Assembly: GCA_918026815.1 (NCBI GenBank)
Contig: CAKJVC010000030.1
Coordinates: 992,001-1,056,000, forward strand
DNA from: Chalara sp. BL73
Taxonomy: Eukaryota > Ascomycota > Leotiomycetes > Helotiales
DNA length: 64,000 nucleotides
Direction: 5' to 3'
The position numbers and the translations under genes are program-made. Position 1 is the first letter of the stretch; every line of letters starts with the position of its first letter. Below, piece after piece: positions 48,678 through 61,919 of this stretch. The notes under the pieces were generated by a model. It searched no databases and was not told the DNA's origin. It saw only the letters and a list, made by a program, of their open reading frames with translations.

Positions 48678-51663
48678 TCAAGCCGAGGTAAGACTCTGAC
48701 TCAAGCTCGACTTGCCCGGTCCAAGAGACTTCTTCAACGTGCGTAACTCGTCTTCCAAACGGCGTCGCTCGGCTTGTTCCGCCTGTTCTAAATTAGCAAC
48801 AACTTAAACAAGATATGGAACAGGGAAACATACCCTCAAAGCCTTTGCATTCTCAGTCCTCGTATTCCGCATCATCTTCTTAAACTCATCCTTCAGCACG
48901 GTCGTACTCGTAGCTCCAGCTCCTGAGAAGCTTTGTTGGCCGTCTGGACCAGGACTTCTCATGCCAAGCCATCTGACCTTCTCATCACTTAGCTCGGCTT
49001 CGAGTTTCTCTCTCTCGTCTCTCAGCTTATCAATCATCTCCTCTAACCTCTCACGATCTTTCTCCCACTCGATACTGGCTTTTGTCATCTCCTCGTACTC
49101 TTCGATCGTCTCCGCCAATTCCTTCTTCAGGGTTCTCAGCTTGTCTTCCGAATCTTTAGAATCTTGACCCGCCGATTGACTGGAGGCCTTCAGCGCAGCA
49201 ATCTCAGAAGTGAGGGCGGCATTGCTCCTGGTTAGATTATCGATTTCTCGTGCGATGACAGGGTTGGCTGCCACCTCAGCTGCGCGCTGAGCGCGGGATC
49301 CATATGCGCCATCTAACTCGGCACGAGCAATGGTGACCTCAGTCTGCAGCTCAGCAACCTTCATGTTCATGTCTTCAATTTCCTTCTCTTTCTCGACGAG
49401 TGCCGTGTCTTGCTGCGTTAGCAAGGCATCCTTGTTAGTCTTCTCTGCGATTACAGTTTCCAACTCAGCGGCTAAGCTTGAAATCCTTGACTCGGACTCT
49501 GCAAGCTTGCCTTGAATCTCAGCTCTGGCAATATCATGGTCATCCTTAAGCTCTGCAAGCTCATCTTGTAGCCCAGCGATCATTTGGTTCCGTTGCTCAA
49601 GCTCTTGTTTCACAGCAAGTACTGAAGCAGATTCACTGTTTGAACGAGCTTGATCACGTAGATTTTCTTGCTGACGAGCTTCGTCAAGTTTCTCCATAAC
49701 CTGGCTTAGCTGTTCACGAACGTTATCGGCATCGGCTTCGGTTCTGACGAGCAATGCTTGTGTCCTATTAAGCTCTTCCACCTTCTGCGCCATCTCAGCG
49801 TCCTTCGTGGCATCAGACTTATTGTTCAGCTCTCGTTGCTGTTTGATCTGCCTCTGGAGGACCTTCTTCTGGTCCTTCAATTTAGTAGCTTGTGAGTAAA
49901 GCCACTGCACCTTGGCTGAAAATGCTTGCAAGGAGAATTGCTCATTTAGATCACCGTCGTCATCATCAGACATATCATCCTCATCCTCCGGAAGTCCATT
50001 TGCCGATCTAGTCATCCTTCTATCCTGTTTTCTCTTTCGGATCTCCTCGTACCCAGACTGGATGATATCCCAGAGACCCATCAGAGTCATCTCCATCTGT
50101 TCGGCATTGGCTTGGTAAGCCTTGTTTGTAGAATTTGAAGCCCCTTGCGAAAGGTGTATCTCGATTGCTTGAACGCTCTCTTGAAAGTAGAGCAATTGAT
50201 CTTGGAAACCCCTGCCTGTAAGCTCTGGAACTTCTGGGCGGTTGGCATCGAAAGGCTGCAAGATTCCACGGATTTCACGATTCATATCCTCAATGGTCTC
50301 CTCTAAAGCAGCGTCCGACTCCTCTTGTCTCCTTTGTGATTCGTCTTGCACCCTTTCGAGTTCTACCCGCCACATATTAGAGTCCTCATCTTTGCTCGCC
50401 AGATTCCTCATTAACTCCTCATTTTTTCGGGAAAGCTCCTCGTGGCTATTGAATGATCTATTCTGCTCCTGATCAATGGTAGCTATTCCCATCTCCATGT
50501 AATTCAAATGATTTTGGAGTGATTCACTAGCATTACTCTGATTATTGGTGCCAACAGATGGCGGTAAATCGAAATCGTTCTCGCGTTGCGGATTGGCCTT
50601 GATGATAATCTCTCTCAGCCTAGAATTGAGATCTTCAAGCTTCTGCTCGGTTTTCGTAATCATGAGCATCTGCTCTCTACCCTGCGCCTTCGGGGGGGCG
50701 GCGGGTGGAGGTCCAAGGCTGTTCCTTCCATTGAATACATCATATGCGTTCAGTTCGTCCGCATCTCGGTACTGATGCCGATGGTCGAATAAATCTAGAT
50801 CCAGAGGTGGCTCCATGCTATTTCTAGCATTGTGATATGTATACATGCTCTCCGGACTGCCTGGAATGCCCGGCTGCTGGCCGACTTGACTATTTGCAAT
50901 CTTCTTAGGTCCTTTATGTGTCATCTGTAAAATACCGGCGGTATGCTTGAGCAATCGCATCTGAGGCTCCATGATCCGCTTTTCAAGTGACCACAGCTCC
51001 AGAGCTAGTTCCTCACATCTCTCCTCGCTCCGCATGCGCTCAATATCTGCCTCCTTGACAGAATCGCTCTTATGATGTGGAATGATTGACCTCCTTCTGC
51101 CTTCTTTCTTGTCGCCAGACACATACAACTTAGACATTGAGATAGCAGCATCGCGATATTTTGACTGCACCGCGAGATTCTGGCGCGTTTGCTCGATCCG
51201 TTGCGACAGGGATTGGCATTGTTTCTTCAAATCATCGACCTCCTCCTGCGACAGAATCTCATATTCCTTGCTATCGCCCAACGCGGTCTCGACAAGGAGG
51301 TGGACTTGTATCGGATCATTGATATTCAGGAGCATCGAGCTCTGCGGCCGTTGTACGTTCATCTACCACTTATTAGCGCCTCCTCATTCCACAGGAACGC
51401 CCTAAAGCACTCACAGGATTGTACCGCTTCTCCCCGGCGAACCCACTCATAAGCTCATTACGATACCCTTCCAGCACAACCCGTCCTCTCACACCATCTG
51501 TACTCCTTCGATTCGGATTCGGAGAGCCGTTGGCGCCTACCCTTGGGCTGCCTAACCGCGGACTATACTGATAACTCCCGTTCTCCTGACCGCCGAACCT
51601 GCCAAACTCCCCATCTCTGTCCCTCGTCCCGGGCCTTGCAGGCAACGCCTTTGCATTCATCAT
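48678..51663 (-). CDS. Uds1-domain (up-regulated during septation) coiled-coil protein
   Basis: Three exons on the minus strand, 51415-51663, 48834-51362 and 48678-48782, all phase 0, give 960 residues. Residues 1-83 are basic and Ser/Pro/Gly-rich. The Uds1 domain starts at about residue 95 with LNINDPIQVHLLVETALGDS and continues through EVDDLKKQCQSL to AAISMSKLYVSG. After a Pro/Asn-rich linker, the region from about 290 to the end is almost all heptad-type coiled coil rich in Glu, Lys, Gln and Leu, broken by an acidic DEDDMSDDDDGD stretch. The fission-yeast namesake is a septation-induced gene. A structural role at the septum or cell cortex is inferred. The ATG at 51663 is directly followed by a second Met codon. 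Confidence 0.9.
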
Positions 51664-52971
51664 GAATCCTCTCCTCGATCCCAAATCCGTGATCCACCTC
51701 TCTCTGTGTCTCTCAAAAACAAATCCGGGACGTGTGTGCGCGCTTCGTCAGCTCGTAACTATCGCATCGTGCGTTTCGGAAGTCCGCAGCAGAAAGACCT
51801 CAAACAAAAACACACAAGGCCCGCTTCAAAAAGAAAGAAGAAGAAAACAATTCAGAATGACCGCAGATCCTACGTCAATTAATCAATTGGCACCTTGCCT
51901 ACGGGAAGTCCCAATATATTGGCAAGATGACGATCGGCCCTTTCCCAAAAATCTTAGGGGGCTTATCCGCTCTGTTTTGCTCCTTACGTATCCGCAAAAG
52001 GTAGGGTTTTCAGGGGGGGCTCGCTCGGCCCTGGCAGGTGCTGACAGTAAAAAAAAAAAATCGTGATGCGGCACACGTTTCGACTTTGTTCGACTTCCGC
52101 AAACTGAGTTTGAATAATATTTTTTTTTAAATGAATTAGGCCAAGTAGCGAGTGTGGGTTTGTTTTGTTTTGTTTTTTATATTATGAGATGCGCAATCGA
52201 TAACTCCCCCGTACCGATAGTGGGTAGCGGGCCGCTTCCCAATATAAATAACCATTTATGAGACCGCGAGCTGCTGAGATTAAAGTAAGGGACGCAAGGT
52301 GTGGCGCCAGGGCTTGAGGCGGTGCATCGGAAAGAGGCTTGCCGTTTCACATCGTGTATGAATCTGGGGAGCGAATAATCATTGCGAACAGCTAGGAGAT
52401 ATTTACGTGTTGTCTTGGAATCTCAGCCAGGGCTTTCTTGAGAGCAGTATTTGATAAGGACATGCTAAATTTGGACGACTTGTCTTTGCGCAAACATGTT
52501 GGAACTGGAGTGGCACATGGATGAAAAACTCTAGATACGAGTTTTGGTACAGCTCTGAAAGCAAGAATATTCGTGACGGCTCATTGGATTATGTACAATC
52601 TGCCAAATCGTAGGCACAATTGGTAACATACATGCTTAAAACCACTATGCTAATAAACGCTTGCTCAAAACACCCTATGCTTTTGTCCACTGATGCACCT
52701 CTCATGCAGAAACACGCTCCCAAGACTCCATGCAATACTTTAGTCGCTTACAGTACTTTTTCTTCATGATTTTTCGTAAGTATGATTTAAACGCTCCGTC
52801 GAATGCTCCATGGTGTTTTCGCTGTCCAAAATAATCGCAAATTTATTGGCCATTTACAATGGCCCGCATTGTTGCAAATTCGTAGTCGTATGTTTTGGGA
52901 AATCGCAGAATCCCTCCCCATTTTGTACCGTGCTGAGCCCCAAGCATCTGCATACTCCAGATCATCCAATC
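51664..52971. other. Upstream of the Uds1-domain gene; no gene recognised
   Basis: The first part should hold the promoter of the minus-strand gene. No convincing coding frame. A poly-A run lies near 52050 and T-rich tracts at 52120-52180. Confidence 0.4.
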
Positions 52972-55056
52972 TTAACGCTTAAACATGTAGTGTCCGTACA
53001 TGCCTCCAACCTCAGCTCTGACCACCGGGACTTTTCGCATCCCCCAAAAGTTGGCACCCCATTTCCAGTCTCGACCACCAGTATCGGCTTTCTCGGTCCC
53101 ACTCTTAAATTCTCGCACCAGCCAGTGCCGTCGTCCTGCCTCTTTCAGACACCATGGGTCTTTGAAGGCACCAACACGCTTCATCACTCCTGGGCTTTTC
53201 TCTAGCTTTGTATTTACTTCTAGGCTCAACTCGATCACCTCAAGCGGAGTAGTAGCTTTTGTGAGGATAGGACAGGACATTCCAAATAGAGTCCCTAGAT
53301 CGAGAGCGCTGGCAGATAAATCAGAGACATCAATGTAGCGCAATTGATGAGGTACCCATGCCATCTGTTCTTCTACATCAGCATTCTGGTCAGGTACAAA
53401 CAAGCGTGTAAGGTCTGCGAGCTCCAACCCTCGGCCAAGGCCGAGTTCTTCGAGGTGTTTGGTCAAAGGAAGGAGAAGCGGAATGTGCGAGCGGTTCATT
53501 ACACCACCCTTCATGACGAGCGAGCGCAAGGTAGATGGTAGAACAGGCAAGAGCGCAGTAATGTCGTTGCTGCTAAGAAGCTCGGATGACTTAGCGTCCA
53601 TACCAAGGTTGATGTATATTAGTGTCTTGGCTGCTGGATGATTTGTGAGGAAATCTACCACGGAAGGACCAGTGAGGCCAGAACATTTGCTCAAATTTAG
53701 ATGAGTGAGACGAGCGGTATGAGGGATCGAGTGGAGAGCGGCACTGGTGATTCGAGTATGCGCGACATCGAGATGTGTAAGTCCCGACAGGCGAGGAAGG
53801 AGGATCTCAAAGGATGATGCAGGTAGGATTGTGCATTCGTGTAGACTGAGTCGAGAGATAGGTAGTGCGTCTGGGAGAAGCGTCGGGCTTGCCTCAAGAA
53901 CTTCAAGAAGAGAGCTCTTAAACTTGGTCGACGAGCAAGCGCAGAAGTCGAGAGCCTTGAGCTTTGGCATATCGCAGAGAAGCTTGCGGATGACTTTCGC
54001 GTCAAGGTCATCTTCGATATGCTCTTGTCCAAGAAATTCGCGGAGATTTGGAGTCAAGTTGAGGCATTGAAGAAGTGTAGAAGGTATCAGGTTTGTCGTC
54101 TCTTGTCGCTGGCGCATAGTAATCCCAGAACCACGGGGATTAAAATGACAGAAATCCAGTCGCCGCACAATCGTGCCTAGTGCGGGAAACTCCGCAATGT
54201 GAGCCAGAAACTTAGCAAATATCTTAGAATGCGGAATAGTGATGTGACAGTAAAGTGTTGCCAATGTTGCTGAGTGGATCCCTCGTGACGTGAGCAGCAA
54301 AGACATGAGATCGATGTTTCGTGCTGTAAAGCCGTTCGGAGGAATATCGACAGCTAGTTGATCAATGATATTTCCTGTAGAAGTTAGCAAGGATACCCTA
54401 TACCGCTACGTAACACAACGATGGCATATGCCTAGCCGCAAGAAGTTCGAGGATGAGATATCTGACTCACTCAACAATTCATTAGGTAGTTTCTCGAATG
54501 GACTTTGGCCAGCAGGCCAGCATCCACGGTCTTGCTTGACAGCGGGGACGCCTGGTTTAATGTTCTCTTGCTTTCCACTATCCTTTGCGTTCCACACGTA
54601 CTCCATCGCCAAGCCTCTCAGGTCGCCAGAGCTTTTGCTGGCAATCCTGCCTCCGACACTGATACTCTTCCATCCTCGAAACCCGGAGCATGGACAGACA
54701 AATCCATTTAGTTGGCTGTGTGGATGAAGCATCATATGGGCCCCCTCTGCTTGGGACAATGTTTTCTCCGTTACTGGAGTCTGAGAGCCACATGAGGAAG
54801 CGTCGTCCACAATCGCCTCCTCGGCTGCGCTCCTGTCAAACTCGCGACGTAGGTAGGATGAAGTTTTCGAGTCGGTAAACGATTGAGCGATGCCGTCCTT
54901 GCTTTCTTTAATACTGGAGAAGCTGGTGCGATCAATACGGTCAGATGTCGGCGGTGTGATTGTATGCTTTTTTAGTTGAGGTCTGATGTGTTTTTCCACC
55001 TCAGGGGTGTTTGGCTGGAGAGGCCGTGAGGGCAGCATTTTGGGTAATTGGGCCAT
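52972..55056 (-). CDS. F-box/leucine-rich-repeat-like protein
   Basis: Two exons on the minus strand, 54471-55056 and 52972-54374, with agreeing phases, give 662 residues. The first ~180 residues are polar with a short conserved-looking Cys/Gly patch (FVCPCSGFRGWKSI). The exon junction falls inside an F-box-like start, LPNELLRNIIDQLAVD, around residue 195. It is followed by leucine-rich repeats: LTHLDVAHTRI, LTHLNLSKCSGL, LIYINLG and LRYIDVSDLS. Such proteins are substrate receptors of SCF ubiquitin ligases. The F-box is recognised only by its first helix, so the SCF role is inferred. The C-terminus (WKWGANFWGMRKVPVVRAE) is rich in aromatic residues and looks like a conserved fungal extension. 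Confidence 0.85.
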
Positions 55057-58000
55057 GATTTGGCAGTAGGATTTTATTCTCGATCCCTACTTTTGGGTAC
55101 TCTCTCCCTTTCAAGAATGATCAATGGAAGAAAGAATGTGCTGCAACAACTGAAAATGTAACTTTGAAGCACGCGATTCCCGTGCTGGCACTCGCAAAAA
55201 GGCCCACGACAAAACTCTTAGTCAAGGCAGACCTCAATTGACTAAAAGAAACGCACGAGCAGCACTGGGATTGCGGGGAAAGAGGGGATGGCGAGCGCAA
55301 TGAATAATGGATGGTTAATTTAATAAAATAAAAAAATAAGGATGCAATATTGCGCTAGGAAGGCGAATTGTGGTGTGCAAGTGAAGGAAGATGAGGAACG
55401 GTCGCGAAAATTCATTCAACGTCTGTGTCGTCCTACACAACCAGGAAACTCTTGCATCACCCCTTTTCTTATTTGATCGATCTTTACGCTGGAGGTGGTG
55501 GGCTGGGATGTGTCGCCTTTTTAATCAAAATTCGTTTGCGGCAAAATTTTAAAGTGTGTGTGGTTGAGCTACAGTACTCCAAGATTTTTTTATTTAGTTT
55601 TATGAATCATACTTGTTTAATCCACAAAGAGAAAGAAGAGGGCGAAGAGCATTCCCTCGTACTTTTCGCCCCGTAGACTCGGGATCCGGGCGTTGTTTGA
55701 CCCCCTGTTCAGCCTTAATATTTTTTTTTTCTTTCAATAATCGCCTCCTGAGCTACTTTACTGTACTTTTGATTTGGCTAGGGCTATCGTCAGCCGCGTG
55801 AAAGCGAATCGGTTTGTCATTGAAAGAACCCGTGACCCAACTTGAATCGTCCAGCAGTAGCCGGGCACAGCAAAATCCATCTCAGCAAGGAGCTTGGCAG
55901 CCAACCATTCCCATCAGCCATCCGTCGATGTGTCAGAAATAGGAGGTGTGAGGTAATGGAAATAAATGCCTAACGCTGCAACACGTCACACTAATTTAGC
56001 TCCCTCTTCAAAATCCGGGGAAAGTAGCATCTGGGGTGTGTGCAGGAACGCATGACTGATGCACTTGAGTTCGCATGAGGTCAAAATGGGCGGATTTCAT
56101 AGGGTGTTGGGAATCCCTTCTGCTGGTTGACGAAATCCAGAATCATGGTCGGGCCAAGTTATTTTGGTTAACCGACGCATCGTGCCTTTCTCCGCGGCAA
56201 GCTGGATCACGTGGATCCCCCTTCAAGTTCATTTAAATATGTCTTTTAAAACAAACCGCTTTCACATCAGTTCAGTGGAGTGTGGTACAGGCCTGCAAAT
56301 CGAGAGGCATACATGTTAAGCAGTTGCCCAAGTGGGCGCGGTGCCTCCTTGAAAGAAGCAAGTTGGCTTCTCTGGAACGGCGTTAGTGCTTAAAGCCCTG
56401 TGAAAGCTAAAAGCAAAAGATGCATAAGGCTGTCGAGCCGTTCCAAGGGAATGGTCACGCGAAGGGTCTGGACAATGGAATAGGTAACGAAAGCAATATT
56501 TAAGCTTTGAAGAAGGCCTAGCTGGGAGGCGGCCCAACCAGCACGTGACTCTGCTACCTTGTGGCTATGATTGCCTCTTTGTTTGTGTTCACTGCTTCGC
56601 CTCAGAAGTCCTCTCTGCTGTCCCAAGTATCCACACATAGCATGCGATTCTCCACGGCCCACCCCTATGATAGGTGCGACTCTGCAAAGCTTTTCCCAGG
56701 ATGTTCTTCTGGAAGGAGATCAAACTCTGGTCAAGTGACTGGACATCACACGTTCACTTTGTTTAACGGCATAGCGTTTCCATACCATCTGACCAACGTG
56801 ACAAATGTTCCTAGTCAGCATCACAGTACTGTGGGCCAATTCAGGCGCTTGGGCCGGCCATGCCGGCCTAGACGACCCCTTTTCTAAGCGAGAAAGTGCA
56901 TTGAGACGTTGGGGGCCTAGGCGTCGTTCAAATGCTCTCATATAGAGCTAGGGGAAGTTCTGACTCCCAGGGCTCGATGCTGCGAAGTAAACATTAAATG
57001 TCTGTGCCCCGCATTACAGATCCAGTGCGAATCCGTCAAGCTTTCCGAGCCTTTCAGTCTGTCCGTCTTCAACCACTGGTCAATTTCAGCTTCTTTCCAA
57101 TCTGTCAAATACTATTTCCTGTTACAGCTGTTAGATGTTGGGATAGATCCAGGCCACTTCGTTGTCAGCGCAAACTTGGATATGTTCTCTGCAGTAATTC
57201 AGTCGACATCTCGTCTAGCCAGGTATTCTTATAGCCTCGAAACAGATTAACCTGACTCCCCGATCGGAAATACGTTGCCATTGATTTTTAGTAACCTTTA
57301 CTTTCTCACAAGTCTTTGAGTATCTGGTGATTGACTCGTAAATGCTCGCTCCCAGCAGCTGCATATTGCCGCAACATGGTTGCTACGATAATGCAGGTTC
57401 AGCTGCTGTTGCTGCTGCTAATTCGCCACAGTATGTAATACCCATCCATTCACAGATGGAAATTTCATTATTTGGTCAGATTTGGCATATCGAATGGATT
57501 TTCAGAATGTGGCGCAACTTCAATTTGCGACGTTGAACGTCTATTTGCTGACAGGTTCATCTTGTAGACTGCCAGAGCGCAACCAGCGAGCTGATAAGCA
57601 GCCCTTATCTCAATGATGCTGGTATTTATTGATTTCACTGGAGGGTGGATCTTTTTGGGCTCACTGGAGGATCTGATATCAGGCGAGTTCATTCTCACTC
57701 CCAAAAACTGTAGGCTTGGATCTTGAACCTCTCTGCATTCTTGAAAACGCCGGGTCTCGGCCGGAAGCTCTTTTAAACGTTGACCTGAGGCAAAATGTAT
57801 CTTCATATCATCCTCACAACATTACCACTCTTCGCAAACACTGGCGCTATAATGTTTACGGACTCGCTCGTCGCTCCTACTCCTTCAGAGCGGTATCTCC
57901 GATACGCAACCTCAGTTAAATCTCGGTAAACACGTCTTACCGCTGCAACGAGATTTCGAGGATGGCAACTCCGTGTTTTATACCGCCAGCAATACTTTAC

Positions 58001-59056
58001 TTATTAGTATGTTGAATTTTCATGTTGCGTGTGAGTCCGATGATTAACGGATAGTGCAGGGTTGGCAAGACCACGATATTGACGCCCGATCCACTCGCTA
58101 ATGGCACTTTGGACTTGATGCTGGAGCAAGAATCGAGGACAGAGGCGTCCGAGCCAAAGAGAGAGGCTGGGAAGTACGGTATGGGGATTATGGTGTATGC
58201 CACGAGATTTGGAGCTGTAGATGGAAATCTACCTTTAGGTACAAACTACACGGGCGATCGAGCAGTCAGGTCTGAAGTCTATCACTCGGTGTTCAAGTAG
58301 ATTCTCCAGATTTGAGATCTGCTTTTTTGCCATAAAAGCTCGGTTGAACTAGTTCATTTCTTCCAGTCTTGTTTAAATATATATCACCTCCATCAATACA
58401 TTGAGAGAGACTCATGGGCTATCAGACTTCAGAGAGTGCAACACTTTGGCAAATATTTTCAGAAACCGCAATAATAGGGGTGATGAATTCCATATCACCG
58501 TCACGTTTTGTATTCAGTCCATAATGTACCAGTAAGCCAATACCTATTTACGATCCAAATGTGCCAAAAAAATAGGATCGCATACAGGTAGGAGATTGGC
58601 CCCGTTGACATTCATCAACGAACCAGGGCGATTTTTGTATTTACAACGAATCTCAGACTCAGAACTGCGTGCCCAGGAGCCTTCGCGTTGAGCTCTCCAA
58701 ATCGGGTATCTTCTTCACGGAACCCGTACACATGGCTGAGGGCGAATGGAATCATATTTAAGTCCCCCCAATTTCACGATGTGCTTATTTGGAATTAAGC
58801 TTTGCAAGGATGGCCTTCCGCTTTTGGAAAATAGTTCTCTACTTATAAGGCTTCTCCGTACGGCCTGAGCAGTGATATGGCATGGTTTTTACGTTGTTTT
58901 TAGAATCGGAGCGGTTCATGACAGAGCCGGAAGAGATATACCTGTATGGGTAAACTAGGCGCAACATAATTCGTGTTCAAATAGACAACAAGTGGTGGAA
59001 AACTACAACTTAAAATTATTAGTTTAGCCGCAATGCTCCGCCTCTGCTAGAATCCA
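55057..59056. other. 4 kb without recognised gene
   Basis: Begins with the promoter of the F-box/LRR gene. A short open frame from ATG 57795 to 57929 has a hydrophobic, signal-like start (MYLHIILTTLPLFANTGA). A second open stretch at about 58070-58300 is polar and coherent (GTLDLMLEQESRTEAS). No splice solution joining the two in frame was found, and neither matches a family I know. The rest shows nothing. Confidence 0.35.
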
Positions 59057-60273
59057 TCATCCCCACGGGTCAACAATTGCTTTTCCTCTGATCTTTCCCT
59101 CTACCACTCCATCCGCAGCACTTTGCAACCCGCTCAGACCTCCTTCGACCTTAACCACAGGCGTAGGCTCAATAGTGCCATCCCTGATAGCTTCTCCAAG
59201 ATAGCCATACCACCACTTTCTAAACTCCTCGAACTTCTCGCCTTCCTTTTGTGTTACATTTCCAAAGAACTCGTAGATTCTCTCCACGTTCGCGGGAAGC
59301 TCAACATTACCGCCCATGGTAGAAGCAAATTTCCCACCTGAAGGTTGGAGCAGAGAAGCCAGCGCTTGCTGAGATGCAGGATCGCCCGATGTGCTATACA
59401 TAAATTTGAAGGGGCCGAGAGCACGGAGGTCGTCCAAGATTGTAGGAGATTTGTAGTCTAGAACTTCAGACGCTCCGAGCTTCTTCAAGTGATCGAAGCC
59501 ACGTGGGGACGCCGTTGCGATTACTGTTCATGTCATCCCGTTAAATCTTTCTTCAATCTTCTGGGTGCATTATGGATACATACCCTGGTATCCAACAGAC
59601 TTCGCAAACTGCACAGCATATCCGCCCACGCTTCCCCCCGCTCCCCAGATCAACACTTTCTCGTTCTTGACAGAAGACGGAGCTTGCCCTGGCAACTCCA
59701 TTCCCAGGTAGACCTGCAAAGCTCCGACGGCAGTCTGAAGCGAGAACGGCAAAGCGACAGCTTGATCAAAAGGTGCATCGCCAATCTGTTCCTCAAGTTT
59801 AGCCTCCGCTTCCATTATTGGCAGATGTAGTGCCTCGAGAACTGTAAGAAGTGTAGAGGGAAAACAAACCTTAGCACTCAGCCCCTCCCGTCCCACCACA
59901 AACCGCTGCCACCCACCAAACCTCGTCTCCCGCTTTTGGTACACGGGCGTATCGCTCACGACCCTATCCCCGACCTTCAGGCTCGTTACTTTGTCTCCGA
60001 CTTTTACGATAGTGCCGGCGATGGTTCCTCCGAGGATGAACGGGTATTGGATATTGATGTATGCGTCGTGCCGGATCTTGGCGTCGAGTTGCTGAATCGC
60101 TATCGCGTGGTTCTTTGGAATGTTAGACTGCGTTGGAGGGTTTGGAGCATCGGAAAAGAAGGATGGCAGCGCACCTCAATGAGTATTTCGCCGTCGTGGA
60201 TTTCATAGTATGGAGCCTCCTCGATCACAAGATCGCCCTTGGGCGTTTTAATGTATGCTGCGACGTTGCTCAT
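59057..60273 (-). CDS. MDR-family (zinc-free) reductase/enoyl-reductase-like
   Basis: Four exons on the minus strand, 60175-60273, 59870-60112, 59584-59785 and 59057-59523, with all phases consistent, give 336 residues. The N-terminal GroES-like domain includes GEILIEV and PFILGGTIAGTIVKVGDKV. The Rossmann domain carries the cofactor loop WGAGGSVGGYAVQFAK followed by VIATASPRGFDHLKKLGA. The zinc ligands of alcohol dehydrogenases are absent, as in quinone-oxidoreductase-like and trans-acting enoyl-reductase MDR proteins. It reduces an unknown substrate with NADPH. The 84-bp intron at 59786-59869 is open in frame, so an intron-retained form would add 28 residues. The first intron uses GTGCGC as donor. 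Confidence 0.9.
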
Positions 60274-60672
60274 GCTTATAGTTCTTTTGTAAGTATTCAA
60301 TTAACGATTTGAGAACAAGGTGCTATTAAAGCATATTCAAATAGCTTGACAAAAATTGTGGCAGCTTGAAATACTTGTATGTAGCTCCATTAGAGGCTGG
60401 AAATGTACTTAGACTAAAACAGAAAATGCTTTAAGCAAAGTTTACCAATGATTACATTAAACCCCGATAATTCTTTGGCCATCATGACTAATAAACCAAT
60501 GATGTTGATGAAGAGCCAGTAGTGACTTTTGCCTTATGCAGGTACATGTGTAAGCATGATGCAGTTAGACCCCACGATACTGCAAGCCGGCAACCTAAAA
60601 TCATAATTCTCGATTTGGGTATCTATCCGCAAAGCGTAGAAGTAGAATATCATAGAATTGTCCATCTACAAT
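60274..60672. other. No gene recognised
   Basis: Promoter region of the MDR reductase and 3' flank of the next minus-strand gene. Confidence 0.4.
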
Positions 60673-61398
60673 TCAACATCCATTTCCGCCTCCCACAGCA
60701 CCACCAGCGAGCCCTCCCGCTGCCCCTCCATTGAAGCTACTCTTCTTTCGCCCTCCCTTCAAAGCCAGCGCGAGGATAGCCATGACAGATATGACCTCAA
60801 ATTTATCTCCCAACTCATTCCGATCCCTCGCCATAAATCCCAGCTTGCCCTTCTTCCTATTTCCAGAATGTGGCCTCGCCCAAGCGGCGACGACCTCACC
60901 GGTGCTCATCCTTGTGAGCTTCATCCCACGACGGCTCCCTTGCAGCGAAGCCACCTCCGCACCAGACGAAGACTTCCACTCAAACCGCTCATTTTTGCCT
61001 GTACTCAAAAGAAAGACGTGAAATATGTATGACGAGCTGAACGTGCCGTTCTTAATCAAGCTATGCATCTCGTTGCCAATCTGGATATCGACCGTGTTGC
61101 TGAGGCTTTGGAAATCAGCTGAGGCAAGCGGCATTACCGTGGCGCTGGGACCGGCATGGAGGAGGATGTTGGGTCCGGAGCTCCGGTTAGAGCGGGTAGA
61201 GATGTGGAAGAGCGGTGGCGCATCGGCCGAGAGACCAATTTGCATACTGGTAAATGAGCTCGAGGCACGGTAGACTCCGAAGGTTTGGGGGAAGCGTAGG
61301 GAGCTGGAGTTTGAAACGGTAGGACTTAGAGGAACGCCTACATTAACCTTTTGATATGTAGGAGGAATTAGCCATTGCTTTTTTACTAGACCGGCCAT
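60673..61398 (-). CDS. Uncharacterised protein with Gly-rich tail (possible tubby/LURP-one-like fold)
   Basis: A single uninterrupted exon of 241 residues, start MAGLVKKQW. The body alternates short hydrophobic strands and polar turns (FTSMQIGLSADAPPLFHIST, VDIQIGNEMHSLI, KLTRMSTGEVVAAWA), as in the 12-stranded tubby-C-terminal/LURP-one barrel. A single hydrophobic segment near residues 208-220 (EVISVMAILALALKGG) precedes a Gly/Ala-rich tail ending GNGC. In tubby-like folds a central C-terminal hydrophobic helix fills the barrel, which would fit. The fold assignment is a guess from pattern only; no function is proposed. Confidence 0.75.
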   Translation of the reverse strand: MAGLVKKQWLIPPTYQKVNVGVPLSPTVSNSSSLRFPQTFGVYRASSSFTSMQIGLSADAPPLFHISTRSNRSSGPNILLHAGPSATVMPLASADFQSLSNTVDIQIGNEMHSLIKNGTFSSSYIFHVFLLSTGKNERFEWKSSSGAEVASLQGSRRGMKLTRMSTGEVVAAWARPHSGNRKKGKLGFMARDRNELGDKFEVISVMAILALALKGGRKKSSFNGGAAGGLAGGAVGGGNGC

Positions 61399-61919
61399 TG
61401 TGCTTGATGGTCTAGAACAGTCTATGAAAACTATTATCTGATGGGGTTGCTGGTAACCAGTTTATGACAGAGGATAACTTCATAACTAGAAATGAGGCAG
61501 CTCTGGAGTTTATATAAGGCCCTTCGACATTGTGAGGTTGGATGAATGGTTCCTAGGAAAAGAGGAGATGCTTCTCCAGAAACTGCGTGGTCAACATAAA
61601 GTCGCCAAGACACCTCACTGCCCCAGTCTGGGGACGATGACGATTCTGATCGTCAAAGTAATCGAGGCGCAGCTATAGTCTTTCGAACTTGGCCATTCGA
61701 TTGGCTTTGAAACAGAACCATAACTCAGCCCTGCTCGTGTAAAGTAATGGTACATGCATTTACGTGAAAAGAGCAGACGCAAGAAAGAAATGTATTCGTG
61801 ACATTTGTGATGTTCTTCTTGGTATCAAGATAAAAAAAAATGCACCTATCCGATACTGGATAGCCGCTCCCAGTCAGGTTGCTCTGCCGGGATTCCTGTA
61901 TATGTACAATGACAACAAT
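61399..61919. other. No gene recognised
   Basis: Upstream region of the preceding minus-strand gene and 3' flank of the next. No coding evidence for the frame crossing 61764-62120 on the plus strand, which is the antisense of the gene below. Confidence 0.4.
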
